Assembly: GCF_030812915.1 (NCBI RefSeq)
Contig: NZ_JAUSTQ010000008.1
Coordinates: forward strand, 1 to 64,000
Reading direction: 5' to 3'
DNA length: 64,000 bases
Source of the DNA: Alkalibacillus salilacus
Lineage (GTDB): Bacteria > Bacillota > Bacilli > Bacillales > Alkalibacillaceae
Position numbers and translations under genes: made by a program. Under the pieces are notes generated by a model that was not told the origin of the DNA, ran no database searches, and was given only the letters and a program-made list of their open reading frames with translations. This document shows, one piece after another, positions 36,326 through 46,240 of this stretch; positions within the stretch are counted from its first letter, which is position 1, and each line of letters begins with the position of its first letter.

Positions 36326-36582
36326 TGTTTTTTATTTATATATTGCGTTGCTGTGATGGGTCTTTATATACAGGGTATACGAATGATGTCGAGGCGCGAG
36401 TTGCTAAACATCAGGCGGGTGAAGCGGCAAAGTATACTCGGGCCAAGCGACCGGTTGAATTAGTGTATCAGGAATCGTTTGAAACGAAGTCTGAAGCTAT
36501 GCGGCGAGAAGCAGCGATTAAACAATTACATAAGCAGGCGAAGGAAGAGATGATTCGCACTGCCGTGATGAATGTAGAGTGA
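36322..36582 (+). CDS. GIY-YIG nuclease superfamily protein (YazA/UPF0213 type)
   Basis: 86 residues, a stand-alone GIY-YIG domain. FIYILRCCDGSLYTGYTNDVEARVAKHQAGEAAKYTRAKRPVELVY contains the YIL and YTGYT pair, the catalytic Arg (EARVAKH) and a C-terminal Glu. Similar to YazA. Its cellular role is unclear, possibly DNA repair. It is translationally coupled to the ykqA-like gene (ATGATG over TGA). Confidence 0.9.
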   Translation: MMFFIYILRCCDGSLYTGYTNDVEARVAKHQAGEAAKYTRAKRPVELVYQESFETKSEAMRREAAIKQLHKQAKEEMIRTAVMNVE

Positions 36583-36608
36583 ACCTGTAATGTGCAGGTT
36601 CTTTTTTT
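36581..36608 (+). terminator. Terminator after the GIY-YIG gene
   Basis: GAACCTG / CAGGTTC hairpin followed by T7, starting at the stop codon. Confidence 0.88.
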
Positions 36609-36665
36609 ATGGATACAATTAATCTTTTAAATAACTTTGGGTTATTATGAGTTCATTTATACAAA

Positions 36666-36843
36666 TGATCTCATAATTGATTGGGTTTATCTTCCAATGA
36701 GGTTGATTATCTCACAAATGGTAGGAGTTATCTCACAAATGGTGGTTGTTATTTCACAAATTGAGATGATTGTCTCACAAATAGCTAGGATTATCTCATA
36801 AATAGAGATGATTATTTCAAAAATGAAAGGATTTATTTAATAA
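36666..36843. repeat. 21-bp-period dyad-element array E (9 units, longest and most regular)
   Basis: Cores at 36666 TGATCTCATAA, 36687 TTATCTTCCAA, 36707 TTATCTCACAA, 36728 TTATCTCACAA, 36749 TTATTTCACAA, 36770 TTGTCTCACAA, 36791 TTATCTCATAA, 36812 TTATTTCAAAA and 36833 TTATTTAATAA. Seven of eight intervals are 21 bp, one is 20. All units point the same way (CTC/TTC centre). The core is usually extended by AT, and spacers often end in GGA or GATGA. The array lies between convergent genes. Confidence 0.92.
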
Positions 36844-36861
36844 TTAGACGAGTGATCAAAA

Positions 36862-36894
36862 TAAAAAGCATTGGGGCCCCGCCCCAATGCTTTC
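36862..36894 (-). terminator. Terminator of the Vpr-like protease gene
   Basis: On the minus strand, AAAGCATTGGGG / CCCCAATGCTTT, very stable, followed by TTATTTT. Confidence 0.9.
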
Positions 36895-36903
36895 ATTAAC
36901 CGT

Positions 36904-39390
36904 TTATTCTTCTAAATCAAATTCACCTAGTACCCAACCTTCTTCTTTATCTCCTTTGCCAACAAAGACGACGAAGTTATAACCATCAGAAGGTAGGATG
37001 GCAGGCAATTGAGGCAAGATTGGACTCGCATCAATTGTGAAGTTGTTCTCGCCCGCATCATGAGCACCAGCTTGAGCAATGACAGCTCCAGCTGATAAGC
37101 CAGAATCGTAAATCGCAAAATCGACGTACTCAATATCATAATTGAATCCAAGTGTGACATCGAAAATCCCTTGGTCTAAAGTAAAATCTCCTTGAGCCAT
37201 GAGATCGTCAATTTCAAATACATCATATGGATCTTGGACGAATAGGACAGTAGGGATTTCGATCGTTTCGTCATTGTCTTTCAATGTAATTAATCCCTCA
37301 TAATATCCGCCATCAAGTTTTCCAGCATCGACTTGAACGTTCATGTTTACTTTTTGTGTACCGCCAGCTTTAACATTTAAGTTATTGCTCGTATTCACTT
37401 TGATGTGATCGTTGCCATCAAATAAAGTCACGTCCATATCGTAGCGTTTACGCTCGTTGGATAAGTTTTCGATTTCAAAATGTTGACGTTCAACTTCTTT
37501 ACCATTGTCTTTTTCAAAAGTACCGAAAGAATATGAACCTGGTGCCATCAGTGTATCTGTCGTAATCGCTTCAGGAATACGGATACTACCAGCACCTTGG
37601 GTATTGTTCGGATAGCGTTCACCACTTAAATCTTCTAGTGGTTCTGCTGTGTTCATTAAAGCACCTTTCACTTCATCAACATCCCAGTCTTCATTTGCTT
37701 GAACAACTAATGCTGCTGCACCTGCGACATGGGGGGCTGCCATACTTGTACCTGACATCGCGGCATAGGCATGTGGTGCCGCATCATTATGTGTTGGAAC
37801 AGTACTAATGACATTTACACCTGGTGCACTGACATCAGGTTTAATCATCCAAGAATCTGTTACAGGACCACGTGAAGAGAAATCTGCAATTGTCTCTCCA
37901 GATAAGCCATCTTCTTCAATATTAAAAGTGACCGTGTTGTCTCCAGCTTCTACTGAGTCAACCAAAGCCGCTCCGTCAGCCTGAGACATTTTAATTGTTG
38001 GAATTGCCATGTCACCAACACGTGGTTGAGTACCTTCTTCATTGTTATAGATGACCATACCTACCGCACCTGCTGCGGCAACGTTTTCAGCCTTATCAAC
38101 GAATGGGTATTCACCTCGTTCGACTAAAGCTATTTTCCCTTCTAGGTCAACTTCAGCCACTTCGTCAGCTGAACCTAATCCAGCTTGCGCTAATTCATAA
38201 TCGCCTTCATTTAACGCTTGAAGTGCTTCAGATGAAGGTGTACCCATAACATCTGCACTATCAGCACTTAATCCATTTACATCGATTCCTACATTATACA
38301 ACATATATGGCAATTCACTTGCACCAACAGAAATAGCTTCACGACTTGTACCTGGTGAGCCTACTGTCCAATCATTTGGCCCGCTATTACCATTTGAAGA
38401 AACGGCAACCACTCCGTCTTGCATAGCATTATCGAGTGCAAGTGCTGTCGCGAAGTCTGGGTCATTATTTGTATTACCTAATGATAAGTTCATAACATCT
38501 ACGCCATCTTCAACAGCACGTTCAATCCCTGCGATCACGTTATCAGTCGCACCACTACCACCAGGGCCTAATACTCGGTAACCAAGTAGGTCAACTTCAG
38601 GAGCAACACCTTGAATGACTCCGTTAGCAGCAATTGTACCTGCCACGTGTGAACCATGATTGGTGACCTCACCTTGTTCAGGTTGTGTCTCTTGTGGGTC
38701 CTGATCTTGGTCAACAAAGTCATACCCTTTATAATCACCAAAGGCATGATCTAAATCTGGGTGTGTGTAATCGACACCTGTGTCAATGACTCCGACTGTC
38801 ACACCTTCACCTGTGTAACCAAGGTCTTCCCATACATCTGGCGCACCAATATGTGGGGCGGTATCAATCATTTCAGGTGATACTTCTTCTTGGCTAAACG
38901 ATTGTTCATCAACTTTTGTTACTTCGTGTTTGACGTTCGGGTAAACAGCTTCAACTCCGTTAACAGAAGCGATTGCTCTGATATCACTTTGTTTAACTTC
39001 AAGTGAAAAACCACTAAATACGTAATCATATTCACGGTTAACCTCACTTGATTCTGAGATTGATTGGATGCGCTCAATAACACTATCTCGTTCTTCTTTT
39101 AATGCATCACGATCAACGGATGTATTTTGATGTTTACCTTCTAAAACAGAAGGAGAGGTCATCTCAATAATAACCGTAACGAGCTCGTCAGACTCATAAT
39201 CAAACTCACCGTGAATTGTTCCAGTCTTTTGTAATTCACCACTTGCTTCACTTGTGTCTTGATGTTTATTTTGACCTTTGCTTTTACCTTTGCCCTTTGC
39301 CTCAGCATAATCTGTAGACATAATGAATACACTGAGAGCGAGTAAAAAGGCAGTAACCCCTAATAAAAACTTGTGTGACCTTCTCGACAT
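36904..39390 (-). CDS. Secreted subtilisin-family serine protease, Vpr-like
   Basis: 828 residues. Sec signal peptide (about 1-31), Lys/Gly-rich linker, I9 propeptide (about 65-155), then an S8 domain with Asp203 (VIDTGVDY), His245 (HGSHVAG), oxyanion Asn335 and Ser549 (GTSMAAPHVAG). A PA domain is inserted between His and Ser (about 365-490), as in Vpr, and a Fn3-like C-terminal region follows. Vpr (806 residues in B. subtilis) is the closest layout I know. The mature protein is very acidic, consistent with salt adaptation. AGGAGGG precedes the ATG. Confidence 0.92.
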   Translation of the reverse strand: MSRRSHKFLLGVTAFLLALSVFIMSTDYAEAKGKGKSKGQNKHQDTSEASGELQKTGTIHGEFDYESDELVTVIIEMTSPSVLEGKHQNTSVDRDALKEERDSVIERIQSISESSEVNREYDYVFSGFSLEVKQSDIRAIASVNGVEAVYPNVKHEVTKVDEQSFSQEEVSPEMIDTAPHIGAPDVWEDLGYTGEGVTVGVIDTGVDYTHPDLDHAFGDYKGYDFVDQDQDPQETQPEQGEVTNHGSHVAGTIAANGVIQGVAPEVDLLGYRVLGPGGSGATDNVIAGIERAVEDGVDVMNLSLGNTNNDPDFATALALDNAMQDGVVAVSSNGNSGPNDWTVGSPGTSREAISVGASELPYMLYNVGIDVNGLSADSADVMGTPSSEALQALNEGDYELAQAGLGSADEVAEVDLEGKIALVERGEYPFVDKAENVAAAGAVGMVIYNNEEGTQPRVGDMAIPTIKMSQADGAALVDSVEAGDNTVTFNIEEDGLSGETIADFSSRGPVTDSWMIKPDVSAPGVNVISTVPTHNDAAPHAYAAMSGTSMAAPHVAGAAALVVQANEDWDVDEVKGALMNTAEPLEDLSGERYPNNTQGAGSIRIPEAITTDTLMAPGSYSFGTFEKDNGKEVERQHFEIENLSNERKRYDMDVTLFDGNDHIKVNTSNNLNVKAGGTQKVNMNVQVDAGKLDGGYYEGLITLKDNDETIEIPTVLFVQDPYDVFEIDDLMAQGDFTLDQGIFDVTLGFNYDIEYVDFAIYDSGLSAGAVIAQAGAHDAGENNFTIDASPILPQLPAILPSDGYNFVVFVGKGDKEEGWVLGEFDLEE

Positions 39391-39417
39391 TCAATTCCCT
39401 CCTAAGAATATTTGTTT

Positions 39418-39429
39418 CGCCATTTGGCG
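39418..39429. promoter_or_regulatory. Palindrome upstream of the Vpr-like gene
   Basis: CGCCA-TT-TGGCG, the only GC-rich dyad in this AT-rich region, lies about 28 bp before the start codon in the leader. It may be an operator or a small hairpin. The remaining ~210 bp to the HxlR terminator show nothing I can name. Confidence 0.35.
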
Positions 39430-39640
39430 CACAACTTAACTTTTCCATAATCGCAATTAAATTCCCTTGCGACTATATAACTAATATTTAGAAGATTCGA
39501 ATAAATGATGTTTTAGCATTTGTATGAGTGGGAATAGAAATTTATGAGGAGAAAATCGTGTAGGCCATTAGAACGTTAAATTCGAGGCCAATAGTCAATT
39601 TACACAAGTTAGCATAAAGAGGAAAGAGAGGCTTTAGACC

Positions 39641-39677
39641 TAAAAAATACTCCCGCTTAGTAAGCGAGAGCATTTTA
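39641..39677 (-). terminator. Terminator of the hxlR-type gene
   Basis: On the minus strand, GCTCTCGCTTA / TAAGCGGGAG with T6 following. Confidence 0.85.
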
Positions 39678-39681
39678 TTGG

Positions 39682-39993
39682 TTATTCTGCTTCGATCCAT
39701 TGATCAGCCCACGATTGGATTTGATTAAGCGCAGGCTTAAGAGAATGGCCTTTATCCGTTAAGGAATATTCGATCCGCACTGGCGTTTCGTCGTGAACAG
39801 TGCGCTTCACCATTCCTTCTTTCTCTAAATCTTTAAGGCGTTCTGATAAAACGCGTCCACTGACGCCAATGGCGGATTCTATTTCACAAAAACGCTGAGA
39901 ACCTTCTAATAGTTGAAAAATAATTAATGATGTCCAGCGTTTGTTCATAATGGATAAAGCTTTCTCGAATTTCGGGCAAATCGTTTGGTCCAT
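39682..39993 (-). CDS. HxlR-family (DUF24) redox-type transcriptional regulator
   Basis: 103 residues, winged helix of the HxlR class: CPKFEKALSIMNKRWTSLIIFQLLEGSQRFCEIESAIGVSGRVLSERLKDLEKEGMVKRT. A Cys at position 6 matches the conserved N-terminal sensor cysteine of YodB/HypR/CatR-type members that respond to quinones, aldehydes or hypochlorite; a second Cys is near residue 36. It is divergent from yceI, with dyads over the shared promoter, so it is probably its repressor. Confidence 0.88.
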   Translation of the reverse strand: MDQTICPKFEKALSIMNKRWTSLIIFQLLEGSQRFCEIESAIGVSGRVLSERLKDLEKEGMVKRTVHDETPVRIEYSLTDKGHSLKPALNQIQSWADQWIEAE

Positions 39994-40048
39994 ATGCGAT
40001 CACCTCTTGATTACATTATAACCAATTTGGTGTTGATTGAAAATCATT

Positions 40049-40105
40049 TTACTTACTTGACTTTATTAAATTATTTATGTATAGTTAGTTACATAAAGTA
40101 AGTAA
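40049..40105. promoter_or_regulatory. yceI promoter with HxlR-type operator dyads
   Basis: SigA promoter TTGACT (40057-40062)-N17-TATAGT (40080-40085). A dyad, TTAC-ATAAA-GTAA (40089-40101), overlaps the expected start point. TTACTTACTT (40049-40058) and AAGTAAGTAA (40096-40105) form a longer inverted pair that brackets the promoter. Confidence 0.72.
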
Positions 40106-40128
40106 CATAATTTAAGGAGGCTATTTTT

Positions 40129-40659
40129 ATGGCACAAGTATCATTAGACAAAGTACACAGTTCGATTGATTTCCAAGTGAAACACATGATGGTATCTAAA
40201 GCAAAAGGTGAATTCCAAAACTTTGATGTTGAAGTAAGTGGTAATCCTAAAGATTTAAACACTGTTAATGCGAAAGCAACTGTTTATGTTGATTCAATTG
40301 AAACAAATCAAGAAGATCGTAACGGTCACTTGAAATCAGAGGATTTTTTCGATGTAGAAAATTATCCGACGATCACAGTTCAGTCTAAATCATTTAATAA
40401 AGTAGCTGATTCAGAATATGAAATGGTTGCAGATGTTACGATTAAAGGTGTAACGAACGAAGAAACGTTTAAAGTTGAAGCAAACGGTGTTGCAAAAGAC
40501 CCTATGAGTGGTAACATGGTTGCTGGTTTTGATGTTTCAGGAAAAATCAACCGCGAAGATTATGGTCTAACATGGAATGCTCCACTTGAAACAGGTGGCG
40601 TATTAATTGGTAAAGAAGTCAGCATTCAAGCAGCATTTGAATTTGTCGTTGAAGAATAA
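40129..40659 (+). CDS. yceI: YceI-family (polyisoprenoid-binding-like) protein
   Basis: 176 residues, one YceI lipocalin-like barrel: VHSSIDFQVKHMMVSKAKGEFQNFDVEV near the N-terminus, the HLKSEDFFDVENYPTITVQS region and DVSGKINREDYGLTWNAPLETGGVLIGKEVSI at the end. It has no signal peptide, so it is cytosolic, unlike the periplasmic E. coli YceI. Members bind long-chain isoprenoid or quinone-like lipids. AAGGAGG precedes the ATG. Pairing with an HxlR regulator suggests induction by electrophiles or quinones. Confidence 0.92.
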   Translation: MAQVSLDKVHSSIDFQVKHMMVSKAKGEFQNFDVEVSGNPKDLNTVNAKATVYVDSIETNQEDRNGHLKSEDFFDVENYPTITVQSKSFNKVADSEYEMVADVTIKGVTNEETFKVEANGVAKDPMSGNMVAGFDVSGKINREDYGLTWNAPLETGGVLIGKEVSIQAAFEFVVEE

Positions 40660-40668
40660 AGTTACTTA

Positions 40669-40696
40669 AAGAGAGGCCTCGGCCTCTCTTTTTTTG
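40669..40696 (+). terminator. Terminator of yceI
   Basis: AGAGAGGCC / GGCCTCTCT with T7 tail. Confidence 0.92.
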
Positions 40697-40861
40697 GGTC
40701 AAATTTTTGAGTATTTAGTTTAAAAAAGCTGTATTACCAATATTATTCCTAGTAATGAAAAAAATAGCGGAGGAAGTATTTATTTTTTAATGATTCAGTC
40801 ATGCACAATCATACCTTTTATTTTATAATGGAATGAAGAATTAGTTTAAGGAGGGGCAGTT

Positions 40862-42232
40862 ATGCAGAAGCAAGTTATTCAGTTTTTGAAAGATAATCGT
40901 GAACGTCATCTAGAGGAACTTCAAGATTTTTTGAAAATCCCAAGTATTAGTTCTCTATCTGAACACAAGGAAGATACATTGCGCGGTGCACAGTGGGTTG
41001 AACAAGAACTTCATAATATCGGTTTCCAAGAGGCTAAGATTATGGAAACAGACGGCCATCCAGTTGTTTATGGTGAGTACATAGCAGATGGTAACGCACC
41101 TACCGTTTTAGTTTACGGTCATTATGACGTACAACCCGTTGACCCTGTTCATTTATGGGATTCAGAGCCGTTTGAACCAACAATCCGTGATGAGAAGATC
41201 TATGCGCGAGGCGCGACTGATGATAAAGGACAAGTCTTCATGCATTTGAAAGTTATGGAGGCCGTGATCAATCAAGATGATACGCCACCTGTAAACTTCA
41301 AGGTATTAATTGAAGGTGAAGAGGAGATAGGTAGTCCGAATTTACCGAAGTTTGCGGATGAGCATGCTAATCAACTTAATGCTGATCTCGTGATTGTGTC
41401 CGATTCGGCCTTAGTTGAAAAAGGAAAACCGACGATCACGTACGGATTGCGCGGACTAGCAGGAATTCAAATCGATGTTGAGGGTGCAAATAGTGATCTT
41501 CATTCAGGCGAATATGGTGGGGGCGTTGTGAATCCAATTCATGCGCTTGTTAAAATCGTGGATTCGTTCCGTGATGATAATAATTTCATTCAAGTAGAAG
41601 ATTTCTATCGTGATATTCCTGAATTATCACAAGATGAGCGTGATGCGTTAGCTCGTGTATCCGTTAATGAGGATCAGTTAAAAGATGATCTTGGTGTTCC
41701 AGCTTTAGACGGTGAAGCAGGTTATTCTTATGTTGAGCGCACATCTGTCCGTCCAACTTTAGAAGTTAATGGTATTTATGGTGGTTTCCAGGGTGAAGGC
41801 ATTAAGACGGTATTACCAAATCAAGCAACGGCTAAAATTACTTGTCGTTTGGTCCCTGACCAAGATCCAGAACACATTGTCCAACAACTGACGAAACATG
41901 TTCATTCTAAGGCTCCAGTTGGCGTGAATGTTAGTGTGACTCCATTTGATAAAGGCAAGCCATATGTGACGCCATTTGATCACCCTGTTATTCAAAAAGC
42001 GGCTCAAGCCTATGAAACGGTTTATCAAAATGACACGGCTTATGTTCGTGGAGGGGGGTCGATTCCGATTGTAGCTGAATTGGATCGTATCTTAAATGTT
42101 CCAGTGGTGTTAATGGGCTTTGGTTTACCAGATGAGAATCTACACGCACCGAATGAACATTTCCACTTAGAAAACTTCGACCAAGGTATGGAAACACTTG
42201 TCCATTACATGTATCTGTTAGGCGAACAATAA
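40862..42232 (+). CDS. M20 family dipeptidase/metallopeptidase
   Basis: 456 residues. First zinc-ligand region VLVYGHYDVQPV (His in YGHYD), then ARGATDDKGQ (bridging Asp), EGEEEIGS (catalytic Glu-Glu) and a C-terminal His in LHAPNEHF, with an inserted dimerisation domain. It fits the CNDP/M20A dipeptidase group rather than DapE or ArgE. The SD AAGGAGGGG precedes the ATG. It is cytosolic, probably breaking down dipeptides or N-acyl amino acids. Monocistronic. Confidence 0.9.
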   Translation: MQKQVIQFLKDNRERHLEELQDFLKIPSISSLSEHKEDTLRGAQWVEQELHNIGFQEAKIMETDGHPVVYGEYIADGNAPTVLVYGHYDVQPVDPVHLWDSEPFEPTIRDEKIYARGATDDKGQVFMHLKVMEAVINQDDTPPVNFKVLIEGEEEIGSPNLPKFADEHANQLNADLVIVSDSALVEKGKPTITYGLRGLAGIQIDVEGANSDLHSGEYGGGVVNPIHALVKIVDSFRDDNNFIQVEDFYRDIPELSQDERDALARVSVNEDQLKDDLGVPALDGEAGYSYVERTSVRPTLEVNGIYGGFQGEGIKTVLPNQATAKITCRLVPDQDPEHIVQQLTKHVHSKAPVGVNVSVTPFDKGKPYVTPFDHPVIQKAAQAYETVYQNDTAYVRGGGSIPIVAELDRILNVPVVLMGFGLPDENLHAPNEHFHLENFDQGMETLVHYMYLLGEQ

Positions 42233-42238
42233 AATGAA

Positions 42239-42270
42239 ATCTCGGCCAGAATCCTGGCCGAGATTTTTTT
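42239..42270 (+). terminator. Terminator of the M20 peptidase gene
   Basis: ATCTCGGCCAG / CTGGCCGAGAT with T7 tail. Confidence 0.92.
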
Positions 42271-42293
42271 AGTAAAGGGAGAGAATAATTTGT

Positions 42294-42539
42294 CTACTTC
42301 ACAACTTTCATAATTAAACTTAATATCGCAACAAAGATAAGTGCGCCAACAATAGCAGGGAATATAGCAATTCCCATTATTTCGGGTCCAATTGATCCAA
42401 AAAGATTGTGACCAATCCAAGCACCGACTAAGCCACTAACGATATTTCCGATTATTCCACCAGGTGTGCCTCCAATCAGCATACCGCCAATCCAACCGAT
42501 TATGCCACCGACAATAATAAATAATATGAGTTCTAACAT
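42294..42539 (-). CDS. GlsB/YeaQ/YmgE-family stress membrane protein
   Basis: 81 residues of three Gly-rich TM helices (GGIIGWIGGMLIGGTPGGIIGNIVSGLVGAWIGHNLFG), the transglycosylase-associated (PF04226) signature. Homologues are general stress or GlsB-like membrane proteins of unclear mechanism. GAAAGGAGT precedes the ATG. A SigB-like promoter sits 35 bp upstream. It converges with the M20 gene. Confidence 0.93.
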   Translation of the reverse strand: MLELILFIIVGGIIGWIGGMLIGGTPGGIIGNIVSGLVGAWIGHNLFGSIGPEIMGIAIFPAIVGALIFVAILSLIMKVVK

Positions 42540-42573
42540 GTGAATAGCACTCCTTTCATCTTTTGTTCAAACA

Positions 42574-42600
42574 TTACCCTTTTTTAATGTTCTATTAAAC
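42574..42600 (-). promoter_or_regulatory. SigB-like promoter of glsB-type gene
   Basis: On the minus strand, GTTTAA-N15-GGGTAA, one base from consensus. Confidence 0.75.
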
Positions 42601-42732
42601 ATTAAGGAGTTAAATGCCAAGATTACTTAAATTTTATGACGTTAAAGCGTTTATCTTTTTATGAGTGTGCTTGTTAGTTTTTCAACCTCTTTATATACTG
42701 AAAATTAAGAAAATATTAAAAGGGGTGTTTGA

Positions 42733-44130
<1,398 letters not shown>

Positions 44131-44176
44131 TGAATTATTTTTTCTGTAAACGTTGAATTCGAATATGACTTATTAA

Positions 44177-44208
44177 AAGTGTCGGTTTACTTAAGCCGAC
44201 ACTTTTTT
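44177..44208 (+). terminator. Terminator of tpl
   Basis: AAAAGTGTCGG / CCGACACTTTTTT with a short AT-rich loop. Confidence 0.9.
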
Positions 44209-44291
44209 ATTAAATATCGCAATATTCTGAATTGACGGTTTTCACTAAATCCATCTATAATAAAAGAACAGATAGGAGAGAAGGTGAGAAC

Positions 44292-45971
44292 ATGGGCGTG
44301 TCAATGCGTGATGTGCTTAATCTTGATATTATGAGTGAAGCCGTCGTTCATACTGGTGAAACAGGGCTTGATCAGCGTGACATTGAATGGATATCAGTCA
44401 TTGAAATTCCGGTTGAAAATTTTGTTCGTAAGCATGAATTTGTTCTGTCGACAGGGATTGGTTGTGAGGATCATCCCGCAATATTTCGTTCCTTTGTTCA
44501 AGATATTATTGATTCAGGAGCAACAGCCTTAATGATTGCGACGGGCCGCTATGTATCTGCTATACCTCAAGAAGTACTAAAACTTGCTGAAGAGCATGAT
44601 TTTACCTTGATTGAAGTCTCATGGCAAACACGCTTTTCTGATATTATTCATCGTGTGATTCAACTAATCAATGAAGAAAATGAGTCCAATCGTAATCGAG
44701 TTGAAGCATTGCGCCAAGCGCTAGTGACGAGTGTATTGAATGGCTGTACTTTAGAGGAGTTAATGAATCAATTATATTATGCCATTCAAATTCCCGTTGC
44801 AATCAGTGATGATGAGAAGAATATTCGAGCCAATTGTGATTTTGATGCTGATATCATTGCTGCCTTAAATGGCGAACGTGATATAGCTGTTGAGCAACTT
44901 GTCCGCCCTGATCTACCTCTAACGGAACATCCACTATATCACCATTTAAATCAATACTTAGTCGGTGAGAAAACATGTTATGAGTTAACGATTTTCTCGA
45001 ATAATAAGAAGCAAGGTTATTTACTAGTGATGCCGAAATCGGCTGAAGAGTTAAATTGGTTCACGATGCATGCCTTAGAACACGGTTTAACAGCATGTGC
45101 ACTATATTTTTTAACGGAGAACGCAGTGGAAAAAACAGAGATTCGTTTAAAAGATAACTTTGTCTTGCAGTTAGCAAAAGATGATACACCACTTGATGCT
45201 AAAATGCTGTCTAAAGGAGAGTTATTAGGGTATGATTTGACCCTACCTTATGCATGTATTGTTGGAGATTTTCAATTAAAAGAAGTTGAAACGGATTGGG
45301 ATGACTATTACGATCAGCCCGGGCAATCATCGTTACATAGTCTGAACTATTATGTGCAAAAAGAGATAACACATGCTAGTCAGCAACTAGAACGCAAAAC
45401 AATGTCCTCATTTGATGAAGGAGAGGTCATCATTTTTTTAGAAATAGACCATACAGGGTATCAAGAGACGGTTAATCATTTTTTAGATATGGTCGAGCGA
45501 AGGCTGCATGATCAGTTAGCTCATGTTTATTTTGCTTGGGGCATTGGCTTACATGCTAATGGGATGCGAGCATTTCATGAAAGTTATCAAGAAGCACGAA
45601 CGGCCCTGGATATTCATACGGATGAGGCTGGTTTTGGAGATCGAACGTTTTTTGAAGAGACAAAAGTTAATCGCTTGTTAATGAATATCGCTGATAACCA
45701 GGCACTCATTGATATGGTAAGGGAAACAGTGAATCCTTTAATTGAGTATGACCGTAAACGACAAACGGACTTAATTCATACCTTTATGACCTATCAAAAG
45801 TTTAAAGGAAATGTCAGCCAAACATCACGAGCACTTAATTTACATCGACAATCGTTATTGTATCGTTTGCGAAATATTGAACAATTAACAGGTCTGACCC
45901 TGGTGGATGCAGATGATTCATTTATGCTCGAATTAAGCGTCAGGCTGTGGTTGTTAAAGCAATTCAAATAA
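44292..45971 (+). CDS. PucR-family transcriptional regulator
   Basis: 559 residues from the ATG preceded by GGAGAGAAGGTGAG; an upstream TTG start has no SD. N-terminal PucR domain (VSMRDVLNLDIMSEAVVHTGETGLDQRDIEWISVIEIPV), central linker/GGDEF-like region and C-terminal HTH_30 (FKGNVSQTSRALNLHRQSLLYRLRNIEQLTGL). PucR regulators govern purine, amino acid or ectoine catabolism. Lying between tpl and a DoeA-like gene, it may control either or both. The effector is unknown. Confidence 0.92.
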   Translation: MGVSMRDVLNLDIMSEAVVHTGETGLDQRDIEWISVIEIPVENFVRKHEFVLSTGIGCEDHPAIFRSFVQDIIDSGATALMIATGRYVSAIPQEVLKLAEEHDFTLIEVSWQTRFSDIIHRVIQLINEENESNRNRVEALRQALVTSVLNGCTLEELMNQLYYAIQIPVAISDDEKNIRANCDFDADIIAALNGERDIAVEQLVRPDLPLTEHPLYHHLNQYLVGEKTCYELTIFSNNKKQGYLLVMPKSAEELNWFTMHALEHGLTACALYFLTENAVEKTEIRLKDNFVLQLAKDDTPLDAKMLSKGELLGYDLTLPYACIVGDFQLKEVETDWDDYYDQPGQSSLHSLNYYVQKEITHASQQLERKTMSSFDEGEVIIFLEIDHTGYQETVNHFLDMVERRLHDQLAHVYFAWGIGLHANGMRAFHESYQEARTALDIHTDEAGFGDRTFFEETKVNRLLMNIADNQALIDMVRETVNPLIEYDRKRQTDLIHTFMTYQKFKGNVSQTSRALNLHRQSLLYRLRNIEQLTGLTLVDADDSFMLELSVRLWLLKQFK

Positions 45972-45982
45972 GAGTGGTGATA

Positions 45983-46009
45983 AAAACTTGGCGCATGCCA
46001 AGTTTTTTT
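45983..46009 (+). terminator. Terminator of the pucR-type gene
   Basis: AAAACTTGGC-GCAT-GCCAAGTTTTTTT hairpin and T tail. Confidence 0.9.
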
Positions 46010-46022
46010 ATGTTCTATGAAG

Positions 46023-46096
46023 TTTTGAAATAAATTTAAATCGTTATTTCAAAACTCGAGCCATTAATTTCAAAAATTAAAGGAGTTATCTAATAA
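46023..46096. repeat. 21-bp-period dyad-element array F (4 units)
   Basis: Cores at 46023 TTTTGAAATAA, 46044 TTATTTCAAAA, 46065 TAATTTCAAAA and 46086 TTATCTAATAA; all three intervals are 21 bp. It starts 14 bp after the pucR terminator, upstream of the DoeA-like gene. The remaining ~140 bp contains that gene's promoter region. Confidence 0.85.
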
Positions 46097-46240
46097 ATGA
46101 TAGTCCTTTCAAAAGTGTATAAAAACTCTCTTGAAAACTTCATACACTTTGCACATTATCAAACCAGCTCTAACGGGAATACAATAAACATAACAAAAGA
46201 TTTAAAAAATTCAGTCAATTAGGGAAGGGAGGCGTTAATT

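Noticed and set aside
36666-36843. CRISPR array
   Set aside because: The repeat core is only 11 bp and degenerate with 10-bp spacers, far below CRISPR unit size; no cas genes are present.
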